From the NCBI GenBank assembly GCA_050946935.1, contig JBMNVR010000015.1, positions 1 through 48,539 on the forward strand: a stretch of DNA of 48,539 nt, in the 5' to 3' direction. A program made the position numbers and the translations under genes. Every line of letters begins with the position of its first letter. The stretch's first letter is position 1. Shown piece by piece: positions 24,301-31,771 of the stretch. The notes below the pieces were generated by a model. That model saw only the letters and a list, made by a program, of their open reading frames with translations, was not told the origin of the DNA and ran no database searches. Source of the DNA: UQRS01 sp050946935 (GTDB taxonomy: Bacteria > Bacillota > Clostridia > Oscillospirales > Acutalibacteraceae).

Positions 24301-24946
24301 CAGCGGCGAAAACAAACTGAGCACTGTCCGGGTGGACAATGCGGAGGCTGAAATTCGTATTATCAACCAAGGCGATGTTTACGACAAGGACAATCCGGAG
24401 GATGAAAATGCCCGCACTTTCAAGGAGAATGCGATTTATATCAATTATCCGGCCGGTGCGACTGTGGACGTCACCAAAATTCAGTTTACACAATTGGTTC
24501 CGGTTGAAAGCACCGCGACAGTTATAGAACCTGCGGTTGAGGCGAATGGACAATATGCTGCGGTTGATTGTTCCATTGGCGGAATGCTCCAGGTTAAAGC
24601 TGAGAACGAATCGGTGCGCGGATACATGGTCTATGTGTTCCAGGACGGTGTTTCTGTGATGGATGAGCTGATTGCTGCGCGCTGGGGTTATTGGACCGAC
24701 GATGCACCGCTTGAGGTAACCTATCCTTATTATGATGAGAGCCGGGGGCTCTGGATTTATGACAAGGACCCGAACGCTGCACTGAAAGATAGTGATGGCA
24801 AACCGCTTTGGGTAAAAGTATGGGGCTATTATATCGATGATGTTGTAGAGGAAAGCAACTGGGTAACGATTGCCAAGGTTGGCGAATGGAATCCGTACAG
24901 TCTGACCGACGGCTGGGAGGTCTATAAAAGGACTCATTTTTCATAA
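21314..24946 (+). CDS. Large secreted protein with LGFP-like domains and three Ig-like DUF5018-type repeats
   Basis: A 1210-residue exported protein; signal peptide with cleavage after AHA-29. Residues about 30-300 and 600-900 resemble LGFP-type repeat domains (WGLVSCPFVGMAFSVKADF, FVVDGVAYQVYWDNYV; FQMDGKTYQQFAHSYAYY). Between them lie three beta-sandwich repeats (about 331-409, 413-499, 502-593), each starting I-T-S/A-F and ending YTVTA/YTVQI/YTVSA, like DUF5018 or cadherin-like domains. No LPXTG, SLH or membrane anchor is seen at the C terminus. It heads the locus and pairs with the next, membrane-anchored LGFP-like protein. A glycan-binding or wall-attached scaffold role is inference. ATG at 21314 has TGGAGG upstream. 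Confidence 0.7.
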   Translation: MSKNLKRVAALVIALSICMSMFAMLSAHAYEATISGWPTKDLDSKYTWFADGVITEEEKEATRSAAADELAYQNDGLGFKIGTQNDGTTAWSMDDGSWSKMVAVQIENKYATLPANTQMSDITGNTGNPWSDASRVWGLVSCPFVGMAFSVKADFAANYPSSGNMPVLSNEFVVDGVAYQVYWDNYVTNTNGDFQTVALYPGGKSATAEVTGNKFRYAMAAYNQNNKQANLTVGYPTSRTLNTEDGGIFYQRFTGPSGNALMAVNAAAVGDGELTGAYVIPAEMMGYFEKLGADNNARFAVTGAPVADAANGKQAFENGTLSAAGFQSNTKEITAFSFADEPVSAVIDEESLTINAFVGESANLASLNPTVTHTGKSITPTGAQDFSNPVAYTVTAEDGSTKTYTVTAYKLKECDITSFVIDGVSAKIDYATKTITAVVGGDYNLKQATAEIKTVNAGATVTPASGETVDLSASWTNGVTFKSTMGSSSSTYTVQIRNKSKDTSITSFVIPDGQLKYQSKNGAVAATINGTLINLMMEYGNTTSQQTIAEVEVAEGATISPDPSVKRKQSGTKYVVTAEAGNTQTYTVSATMDTTDPTFAPVTDAELGLTVNFMTGKFNKNTTEKARLAILNEYNNQRAMGTDPGTPVGKIEGWDSLLNRQFFDEGYPASNNMNLGTDAHGSALIMIDVPNGKAYTLKGQMLSMWTWGATDEDGNEDWLFAKAGAPAVNEFQMDGKTYQQFAHSYAYYSNSSSAIIRHGIGSFSASKQVAALENSYWYSGEKHTLSDVTYSFRQAYERANVIGYNPGIADGGASSLLTYENGGGLQFTQIGETNSTFREQVTVDSKGQKKTEIVEGTFPNYVLYQVFTGSGELNDTDRSSANKTVIIKGTNELGVDNGGGIALFGDIKTMYESLPGEKVDMTIEGVAFKYNRTLGTPMNYLINDEGDIIMTFIKNTLTTEENDEGEMVPAFEEELGYYIAPGGDLSKIQWIEGDYVSGENKLSTVRVDNAEAEIRIINQGDVYDKDNPEDENARTFKENAIYINYPAGATVDVTKIQFTQLVPVESTATVIEPAVEANGQYAAVDCSIGGMLQVKAENESVRGYMVYVFQDGVSVMDELIAARWGYWTDDAPLEVTYPYYDESRGLWIYDKDPNAALKDSDGKPLWVKVWGYYIDDVVEESNWVTIAKVGEWNPYSLTDGWEVYKRTHFS

Positions 24947-24998
24947 GACTTGGGATCGGGATGTTTACACATCGAAATAAGATTTAGGAGGAAATGTA

Positions 24999-26156
24999 AT
25001 GAGGAAAGCGTTATCTATTTTGGTAGCGGCGGTCATCGCCTTTTCAATGTTCACCTTTAATGCAGGGGCGACAATCACCGACATCAACACGGTTGGCGCC
25101 GTAGCTGGCGACGTCTCTCTGGCACCGGGATTTACCAATGACAAAGCGACTTTGGCGCTGGTTAGAAAGCTGATTATTCAGGAATATAACCGCGGGGTTC
25201 TCACCCGAAGCATCAAACACAAAGGCACCGCTTATTTTGATTATGGCGAAAGCACCGGCGAGCTTGTGCACCCGTGGGTTGGTTCTGATCGCAAGGTTGA
25301 GGAGACAGGAGAAGTTATCCCGGCCGCATCTTGCATGAATCAGGATTTTACCGGTGGTTATTCTGACTCCCTGGCAACACTTGGGCAGGGTAACAACTGG
25401 TGCTGTATTCTGGTTACACCGGAGTCTTTGGCGCTGGGAAAAGCTTACACGGTTCGTGACGGTATTGCCAATGCCTGGGGCAATGCGGGCGGCACAAACT
25501 CCTATTGGGGCCTCCCGACCGGTAACCAGTATTGGATTGGCGACACCTGCTATCAGACCTTTGAAAGAGGTTATGCGTCGGCATTAAAGGGACAGGTGAT
25601 TAACGTTGAGTTCCTGGCTTATGATGCAGGAAACGTTGCTCCGGCGCCCGGGGACTATGACCACTATACCGAAAAACCTATAACAGACGATAAACTTCCT
25701 GAAACGAAGCCGGATGATGTTAACCCAGATGACGGCAATATTGTTCCTTATGATCCCCAAGAAACCACAAACCCGGGGGACGAAACCCAGGATGGTGAGT
25801 CTCAGGAGGGTGAAACCCAGGAGGGTGAATCTCAGGAGGGTGAAGTTACCTCCACTGAGGGAGAAGGTGCAGATGAGGCAGAAGTAAACTCCAATACCGG
25901 GAAGACCTCTTCTAAAGCTGGCGGTACCGTGACGACCACGACCTATTTCCTTGGTATGGAGCTGACGCCGGAACTGCAGCGCAACCTGATCATTGGCGGT
26001 ATTGCGCTTGCGGTGCTGATTATCGCGATCATTGTAGTGATTATCGTCCTGGTTAAGAAGAAGAAGGCCAAGGCTGCGGCTGAGGTCCCTGCCGAGGATG
26101 CTCCTGTTGAGGATGCTCCTGCGGATGAGGAGCCAAAGGATGAGGAGAACAAGTAA
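24999..26156 (+). CDS. Membrane-anchored surface protein with LGFP-like domain
   Basis: A 385-residue protein: signal peptide (cleavage after NAGA, about residue 24), an LGFP-like domain (about 30-215) containing YWGLPTGNQYWIGDTCYQTF, a Glu/Gly/Thr/Ser-rich low-complexity stalk with QEGE repeats, a single membrane segment (about 329-352) followed by a KKKK stop-transfer and a cytosolic acidic Ala/Pro/Glu tail. It is thus a type I surface protein. The N-terminal part is paralogous in style to the preceding large protein, so the two probably work together, for example as substrate receptors. ATG at 24999 with AGGAGG. Confidence 0.72.
   Translation: MRKALSILVAAVIAFSMFTFNAGATITDINTVGAVAGDVSLAPGFTNDKATLALVRKLIIQEYNRGVLTRSIKHKGTAYFDYGESTGELVHPWVGSDRKVEETGEVIPAASCMNQDFTGGYSDSLATLGQGNNWCCILVTPESLALGKAYTVRDGIANAWGNAGGTNSYWGLPTGNQYWIGDTCYQTFERGYASALKGQVINVEFLAYDAGNVAPAPGDYDHYTEKPITDDKLPETKPDDVNPDDGNIVPYDPQETTNPGDETQDGESQEGETQEGESQEGEVTSTEGEGADEAEVNSNTGKTSSKAGGTVTTTTYFLGMELTPELQRNLIIGGIALAVLIIAIIVVIIVLVKKKKAKAAAEVPAEDAPVEDAPADEEPKDEENK
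25785..25844 (+). repeat. 15-bp tandem repeat coding a QEGE stalk
   Basis: Three near-identical 15-base units (xCxCAGGAGGGTGAA; 25800-25814, 25815-25829, 25830-25844) and one degenerate unit before them (25785-25799). They encode S/T-Q-E-G-E. The array can change length by slippage without breaking the frame. Confidence 0.85.
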
Positions 26157-26195
26157 ATTTGCTTGATTTCCTGAATCAATAAAGATGCAGAAAAC

Positions 26196-26229
26196 GGAGC
26201 GGTGTCGCTGGACACGGTGGCACCGCTCC
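26196..26229 (+). repeat. Intra-operon hairpin without a T run
   Basis: GGAGCGGTG (26196-26204) pairs with CACCGCTCC (26221-26229); an inner GTGTC/GACAC adds a second helix. It lies between the surface-protein genes and the hydrolase genes and may protect the upstream mRNA end or attenuate read-through. Confidence 0.6.
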
Positions 26230-26293
26230 ATCTCTGCTTTGCCGGCGCTTTTCCGGCACCTTAAATATTTTACATAAGCCGGAGGTTGGCAAA

Positions 26294-27595
26294 ATGGCAG
26301 CAGAAGTAAACTTAGTCAAGGTCAGAGAGATGACCGATAAAATTGCGGCTGGTATTCAAAATACTAAGTTGCGCAACATGTTCAATAACTGTTTTTACAG
26401 CACGATCGAAACGACGACCAAATACCATGAGGACGGTTCGACCTATGTTTTTACCGGGGATATCCCGGCTATGTGGCTGCGCGATTCAAGCGCGCAGGTG
26501 ATGCATTATCTGCGGGTATGCGACTGCCCCGGAATTAAAGAGGCAATCGCCGGCCTTGTCAAGAAGCAGATGTTTTATATTGCCCTTGACCCTTACGCTA
26601 ACGCCTTTAATGAGGAGGATAATGGCGCAGGTCATGGCGGCGACAAAACCAATTTCAACGAAAACAAGGGCTGGATCTGGGAACGCAAGTATGAGATTGA
26701 CTCGCTTTGCTACCCGGTCTGGATTTCATATAAGTACTGGAAGAAAACCGGAGACGCCGGTATTTTCGATGACCAGTATAAGAAAAGCACCAAGATGATT
26801 ATGGACCTGTTCAAAACCGAACAGGATCATGAGAAAAACTCTCCCTATCGCTTTGAACGGTTCGGCTGTCCCGAAACCGACACCCTCCCGCGGGAGGGCA
26901 AGGGCGCCGAGGTTGTGCCCACCGGTATGACCTGGTCGGGCTTCCGGCCGAGCGACGACGCCTGTGTCTATGGATACCTGGTTCCGGCCAACATGTTTGC
27001 GGTGGTCATCCTTGGCTATCTGGAGGAGATTTACACCACCATATACAGGGATGCCGGCCTGGCTGCGGAGGCGGCGGCACTGAAAGCGCAGATTCAGGAT
27101 GGCATTGAGAAACACGCGATTTTCGAGGATCCCGATTTCGGCAAGGTTTACGCTTATGAGGTGGACGGCAAGGGAAACGCCATCTTTATGGATGACGCCA
27201 ATGTTCCGAGCCTGCTCTCTCTCCCTTATCTCGGTTATTGCCCGATCGACGATCCCGTTTATCAGAATACAAGGAAGCTGATCCTCTCTAAAAAGAACAA
27301 ATATTATTATGAGGGGTCGTTTGCAAAGGGCATCGGCAGCCCCCACACACCGGAAGGATACATCTGGCATATCGCGCTGGTGATGCAGGCGCTGACCTCC
27401 CACGACGATGCCGAAAAAGCGGTCATGCTGAATCAGATCATGGCCTGCGACGGTGGCACCGAGGTCATGCATGAGGGCTTCGACTGCAACAATCCCACTG
27501 TGTATACAAGAGAATGGTTCGCCTGGGCCAATTCCTTGCTGGCTTACTTTATCCTCGATTCGATTGATAAAATAAACGATTACGTGAAGGAATAA
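26294..27595 (+). CDS. GH125 exo-alpha-1,6-mannosidase
   Basis: A 433-residue cytosolic enzyme that releases mannose from the non-reducing end of alpha-1,6-linked manno-oligosaccharides with inversion. The family signature DIPAMWLRDSSAQV lies near residues 55-70. Asp221/Asp222 in FRPSDDA matches the catalytic acid (Asp220 in the Clostridium perfringens enzyme, from memory) and Glu407 in TREWFAWANS matches the base. No signal peptide is present, so it acts on imported oligosaccharides. ATG at 26294 with GGAGG nine bases upstream. It is 11 bases from the next gene, a cytosolic GH76. Confidence 0.93.
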   Translation: MAAEVNLVKVREMTDKIAAGIQNTKLRNMFNNCFYSTIETTTKYHEDGSTYVFTGDIPAMWLRDSSAQVMHYLRVCDCPGIKEAIAGLVKKQMFYIALDPYANAFNEEDNGAGHGGDKTNFNENKGWIWERKYEIDSLCYPVWISYKYWKKTGDAGIFDDQYKKSTKMIMDLFKTEQDHEKNSPYRFERFGCPETDTLPREGKGAEVVPTGMTWSGFRPSDDACVYGYLVPANMFAVVILGYLEEIYTTIYRDAGLAAEAAALKAQIQDGIEKHAIFEDPDFGKVYAYEVDGKGNAIFMDDANVPSLLSLPYLGYCPIDDPVYQNTRKLILSKKNKYYYEGSFAKGIGSPHTPEGYIWHIALVMQALTSHDDAEKAVMLNQIMACDGGTEVMHEGFDCNNPTVYTREWFAWANSLLAYFILDSIDKINDYVKE

Positions 27596-27606
27596 AGGAG
27601 AAAAAC

Positions 27607-28695
27607 ATGATCGATAAAACACTGTTTCTGGGCACCGATTTTGTTGGAGAGGCGCATGATTTTCTCGCCACGGTCCGCAAGGGGTTTTGGAATGAAGACG
27701 GCTGTTTCGCCAAAGAAAAGCTGATCGGCAACGACAAGGCGTTCCTTTGGCCCTACGGCGGCCATGCCGAGGCGATCGCCGCCCAGTATGAGACTTATCC
27801 CGACTGCGCGCACGCCAAGGCGTTGTATCTGGAAACGCTTGACGGCATTCGGCCGTATCAGGTTTGCCGGGACGACGGTTACCTTGCCTACGCGGCGGCT
27901 AATGGGGGTTCGGGCGACGTTTACTATGATGACAACGCCTGGCTGGTGATTATCTACATGAACGCTTACAAGGCGTTCGGCGACGCCAAATGGCTCGACC
28001 TGGCTGAGCGCACCCTCCTCTTCTGCTACAGCGCTTGGGATGAGAAGCTGGGCGGCGGCCTCTATTGGCAGGAGAATAACAAAAACGGCAAAAACACCTG
28101 CATCAATTCTCCTATTGCTAAGGTTTCGGCCGAGCTTTATAAGATCACAAAAAAACAGGAGTACCTCGATTGGCCCAAGAAGATTTACGCTTGGACCAAA
28201 GAGAACCTAATGGATCCGGAAGACGGCCTTTACTACGACAACATCAATCTGGAGGGTCGGGTGGATAAAACCAAATTTTCTTACAATACCGGCTGCATGA
28301 TCGGTGCCGGCGCCCACCTTTATGATATCACCGGCGACGAGAGCTATCTGAACGACGCCAAACGTTCGGCGGCCTCCTCCCTCAACGGCGGATTCGGCCG
28401 GGTGACGGAAAATGGATACTATCGCTTCGACAAGGCGGTGCCGTGGTTCAACACCTGGCTGCTCGACGGCTATATGGCGCTGTATCCTTTTGATCCCAAC
28501 GACGACTATGTATACAGCTTTGCTTCGGCCGCGGCCTATGCACTGAAATGCAAAACGCCCAGCGGGTTCATCCCGGCCGATTGGCATTCGGAAAACTATC
28601 CGGATTCCGCGGTGCACATTCTGGATCAGTCGGGGACGGCGCGAATCCTGTATGACATCGGGCTTTGGGCGAAAAAATACGGAAAAGAGATCTGA
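27607..28695 (+). CDS. Cytosolic GH76 alpha-1,6-mannanase-family enzyme
   Basis: A 362-residue (alpha/alpha)6-barrel enzyme of family GH76, whose members cut alpha-1,6-mannan backbones with retention. The catalytic Asp-Asp pair is at 108-109 in VYYDDNAWL. Other family segments are FLWPYGGHAEAIAA, GGGLYWQEN, KNTCINSPIAKVSAELY and GLYYDNINLEGRVD. It lacks a signal peptide, unlike the three other GH76 proteins here, and is translationally close to GH125, so it probably shortens imported oligosaccharides. AAAGGAG precedes the ATG. Confidence 0.93.
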   Translation: MIDKTLFLGTDFVGEAHDFLATVRKGFWNEDGCFAKEKLIGNDKAFLWPYGGHAEAIAAQYETYPDCAHAKALYLETLDGIRPYQVCRDDGYLAYAAANGGSGDVYYDDNAWLVIIYMNAYKAFGDAKWLDLAERTLLFCYSAWDEKLGGGLYWQENNKNGKNTCINSPIAKVSAELYKITKKQEYLDWPKKIYAWTKENLMDPEDGLYYDNINLEGRVDKTKFSYNTGCMIGAGAHLYDITGDESYLNDAKRSAASSLNGGFGRVTENGYYRFDKAVPWFNTWLLDGYMALYPFDPNDDYVYSFASAAAYALKCKTPSGFIPADWHSENYPDSAVHILDQSGTARILYDIGLWAKKYGKEI

Positions 28696-28703
28696 GTTCA
28701 AAA

Positions 28704-28721
28704 GGTTTCAGCGATGAAACC
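28704..28721 (+). repeat. Intra-operon hairpin without a T run
   Basis: GGTTTCA (28704-28710), loop GCGA, TGAAACC (28715-28721), right after the cytosolic GH76 stop codon. No T run follows, so it is more likely an mRNA-end stabiliser than a terminator. Confidence 0.5.
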
Positions 28722-28781
28722 CTTACATATAGATACAATTTCTGATCCGATAAATTTCACTAAGGAAAGGGAGATCCCATT

Positions 28782-30362
28782 ATGAGCAAACGAATACTGG
28801 CAGCCTTAATGGCTATGGTACTCATGGTTTCGGTTTTTGCCGGATGTAAAACCGTCACCACAGGTGAGGAGCCGATAGAAGATTCTTCCGTCACGGCGGA
28901 GACGTCTTCTAAAAAAGCCTCTTCTTCGTCCAAGGCGTCGACATCTTCCAAGAAGAAGACTTCTTCAAAGAAGACTACGACGTCACAGGGAGATACGACA
29001 ATTGCAGGCCCGCAGCTGCGGCAGCGCAGCCTGCTGCCGGACGGGTGGATTGATCCCGAGACATTCAGAGTTGTGGATACCAATACTTCTGAAGAGACCA
29101 GCTCTGGCACGATAGAAGATCCGGGTACCAGCGCGTATGATAATTTCACCGAGTATGCCGATCCGGCCGACACCCTGTTCCAGGCTTTGTCCAGCCGTGT
29201 TTGGCGTAACGACGGGAAGATTTGGAACGACATTGTTGAGCAGTCCGGCGATCCGATTACCCTGTGGGGTTACGGCGCATATCTGGAAGCGGCTGGTGCT
29301 GCGTTCGCATATGATACTTCCAACAGCCTGTATAAAAGCGAGTATGTCAAGGCGTTAGCAAACGTTATGGATTATAAATCTTCCGATAGAGTAAACACCG
29401 GTCGTGGGGCTGCTTCCGGTACATATCTGGCGTTGACCTGCTGGCCGGGCGGCGCAGATGCGGAGATTTTCTATGATGATGACGTTTGGGTATTGAAAGA
29501 GTATATGCACGCCTATGAGCTGCTCGGCGACCAGACGTATATGACCAATGCGGATAAGTTGCTTAAGTATATTCTGGAAACCGCTTGGAATACGGATTGG
29601 CAGAACGGCGGACTGGAGTGGATGGATCGGTTGTATAGAGGTTCGGGTTCTGCAAACGTGCAGAAGAACACCTGTATCAACGCACCGGCGATGGACGCCG
29701 CGCTTGAGATGTATGACCTCACCGGGGCAAGCAACAACTACTATGTGACTGAGGCGCAGAAGATCTTTGCTTGGACCAATGCAAACCTCGTCGAGCAGTA
29801 TGAGACGACCGATGATAAAGGAAACACGGTGAAGCGCGCACACATCTTTGATAAACTGGTGTTTAACAGCGCGGATAATATTACCGTTGACAAGGGCGAG
29901 TTGCCTTACAATCATGGTATGATGATCGCGGGCGCGGCTCGGCTGTACAAAGCGACCGGCGATGCGGATTATCTGGAGTATGCGAAGATTTTCGCGGACA
30001 GTGCGTATGATAAGTGGCTGCCCCGCGCCGTTTACAACGGCGACACTGACTGGGGCAATCCGTGGAGAAACTGCAATAGTCCGTGGTTCAACTCCTATCT
30101 GGTGGAGGGCTTCCTCACTCTGGAGAAATGCGATGCCGCTACCGGTGAAAAGTATGTGAAGGGCGCGCGCAACGCGCTGGCGATTGCCTGTACATATAAG
30201 AATTACGGCGATGGCACCGGATGGTTCTCAACAAACTGGTCCAGCACCGCCGCACCGAAGAACGATGAAATTACCGTTATGGATCAGTCGGCAACCGCTC
30301 GTACGCTCTTTATGCTGGCGCTGCGTGTCGATGGTGCGCAGGGTGGAGCTTCGGTAGAATAA
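28782..30362 (+). CDS. GH76 lipoprotein (alpha-1,6-mannanase family)
   Basis: A 526-residue lipoprotein: lipobox VFAGC with the lipidated cysteine at 22, then a Ser/Lys/Thr-rich linker (about 30-75) that lifts the catalytic domain off the membrane. The GH76 domain carries the Asp pair 232-233 in IFYDDDVWV, plus DPITLWGYGAYLEAAG, KNTCINAPAMDAALEMY and the C-terminal VMDQSATARTLFMLAL. It should cut mannan at the cell surface. It is closest in build to the next gene, but has the extra linker. GGAAAGGGAG lies before the ATG. Confidence 0.92.
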   Translation: MSKRILAALMAMVLMVSVFAGCKTVTTGEEPIEDSSVTAETSSKKASSSSKASTSSKKKTSSKKTTTSQGDTTIAGPQLRQRSLLPDGWIDPETFRVVDTNTSEETSSGTIEDPGTSAYDNFTEYADPADTLFQALSSRVWRNDGKIWNDIVEQSGDPITLWGYGAYLEAAGAAFAYDTSNSLYKSEYVKALANVMDYKSSDRVNTGRGAASGTYLALTCWPGGADAEIFYDDDVWVLKEYMHAYELLGDQTYMTNADKLLKYILETAWNTDWQNGGLEWMDRLYRGSGSANVQKNTCINAPAMDAALEMYDLTGASNNYYVTEAQKIFAWTNANLVEQYETTDDKGNTVKRAHIFDKLVFNSADNITVDKGELPYNHGMMIAGAARLYKATGDADYLEYAKIFADSAYDKWLPRAVYNGDTDWGNPWRNCNSPWFNSYLVEGFLTLEKCDAATGEKYVKGARNALAIACTYKNYGDGTGWFSTNWSSTAAPKNDEITVMDQSATARTLFMLALRVDGAQGGASVE

Positions 30363-30402
30363 TCTCCTTTCCCTTTTTAACTGTAATGTATGGCACTTAC
30401 AA

Positions 30403-30439
30403 GGTATACAGTCCCGTCCCTGGGGCGGGACTGTATACC
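30403..30439 (+). repeat. Long intra-operon hairpin without a T run
   Basis: GGTATACAGTCCCG (30403-30416) pairs exactly with CGGGACTGTATACC (30426-30439); the inner TCCC/GGGG bases can extend it. It lies between two GH76 lipoprotein genes and is followed by CGCATATTTAACC, not a T run. Confidence 0.7.
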
Positions 30440-30473
30440 GCATATTTAACCGTGAGGATTGGTGAATTAACAG

Positions 30474-31691
30474 GTGTTTAGGAAAACAGGATCGCTTTTA
30501 CTTGCGGTTATTTTGATTCTTTCTTTGACAGCATGCGGTAATTTGTCAGAGGAATCGGCCTCGCAAACGCCGAGCGACTCTTCTGATAAATTCAGCAACG
30601 CTGTCATCACGCATTTTACAGGGTATGGCGAGCAGGGAGACACCTTGATGTCCACTCTGAAAGACAGCTTCTGGATGATTACAACGGACAAGATGGTCTC
30701 TCAGATCGGGGACAAGGATCCGGTTACCTTGTGGGGTTACGCCGCGTATATGGAATCTGCCGGCCTTTGGTATGAACTGCATCCGGAGGATGAGGCGATC
30801 CGCGCGGAATACCTGAAAGTTCTGCAGGGTGTGGAAAATTACCGCGCCACCTGGCGAAGCGACGGCCTGCAGGTATACCAATGCTGGGCGGGCGAGGGGA
30901 AAGCCGAGTGCTTTTACGACGACGATGTATGGGTTGTACTTGAGTTTCTCCACGCATATGCTTTGTTGGAGGATCCGCATTGGCTGGAACAGGCCAAAGG
31001 CACCGCGGCGTTCTGTTACTCCGGATGGGATGAAAAGGTTGGCGGCGGCGTTTACTGGAAAGAGGACGACAAGGCCAGCAAGAATACCTGCATCAACGCT
31101 CCGTTGGCGCTGGCCTCCTGTGAGCTGTATCAGGCGACCGGGGAACAGATATATCTGGATTGGGCGATCCGCCTTTACAATTGGACCAAGGAGACTTTGC
31201 TTGATCCGGAGGATAACACATTCTGGGACAACATCAATATCAACGGCAACGTGGATAAAAGCAAATATACATATAATACCGGCAATATGATCGGTTCGGC
31301 GGCGGCGCTTTATGAAATCACCGGGGAGGAGAGCTATCTCTCCGACGCAAAGGCGTATGCCGAAGGGGCTTACAACCGTTTTGGCAAACTGACCGAGGTG
31401 GACAAAGCTGACGAGCCGGTTTATATCTGCGATTCCAACGCCTGGTTCGGCGGCTCGCTTCTCAAAGGATATCTCAAACTGGCGGAGGTTTGTGCTGATG
31501 CTGATCCGAAGTATGTGGACAGCTATGCACAGTGCCTGGCTTACAGCTGCCTGATCTCCAACGACAACCGGGGATACATTCTTTCCGGCTGGGTGGAGAG
31601 TGGGATCGCTCAAAAGCCCAACCTGCTGGATCAGGCGGGCAATGCACGTCTTCTCCTGCTGTTGCAGCTTTGGAAAAATGCGGGGCACTGA
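30474..31691 (+). CDS. GH76 lipoprotein (alpha-1,6-mannanase family)
   Basis: A 405-residue lipoprotein with lipobox LTAC (Cys21) and a short linker. The GH76 core has DPVTLWGYAAYMESAG, the Asp pair 149-150 in CFYDDDVWV, GGGVYWKEDDKASKNTCINAPLALASCELY and TFWDNININGNVDKSKYTYNTGNMIG. The start is a GTG with GGTGA about nine bases upstream; no ATG alternative keeps the lipoprotein signal. Its sequence lies between the cytosolic and the linker-bearing GH76 proteins, which suggests local duplication. Confidence 0.92.
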   Translation: MFRKTGSLLLAVILILSLTACGNLSEESASQTPSDSSDKFSNAVITHFTGYGEQGDTLMSTLKDSFWMITTDKMVSQIGDKDPVTLWGYAAYMESAGLWYELHPEDEAIRAEYLKVLQGVENYRATWRSDGLQVYQCWAGEGKAECFYDDDVWVVLEFLHAYALLEDPHWLEQAKGTAAFCYSGWDEKVGGGVYWKEDDKASKNTCINAPLALASCELYQATGEQIYLDWAIRLYNWTKETLLDPEDNTFWDNININGNVDKSKYTYNTGNMIGSAAALYEITGEESYLSDAKAYAEGAYNRFGKLTEVDKADEPVYICDSNAWFGGSLLKGYLKLAEVCADADPKYVDSYAQCLAYSCLISNDNRGYILSGWVESGIAQKPNLLDQAGNARLLLLLQLWKNAGH

Positions 31692-31771
31692 ACGGGATTA
31701 CTTTTGTATCTTTCCGGCATCGTTCCGGTTTGATAATTAATTTTTATGAGAGAAAGGAATGAGTTTTCTTT

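Noticed and set aside
24900..24946. LPXTG or SLH anchor at the C terminus of the large surface protein
   Set aside because: The C terminus ends in a soluble-looking Trp/Tyr-rich stretch (WEVYKRTHFS) with no sorting motif, hydrophobic tail or S-layer homology domain.
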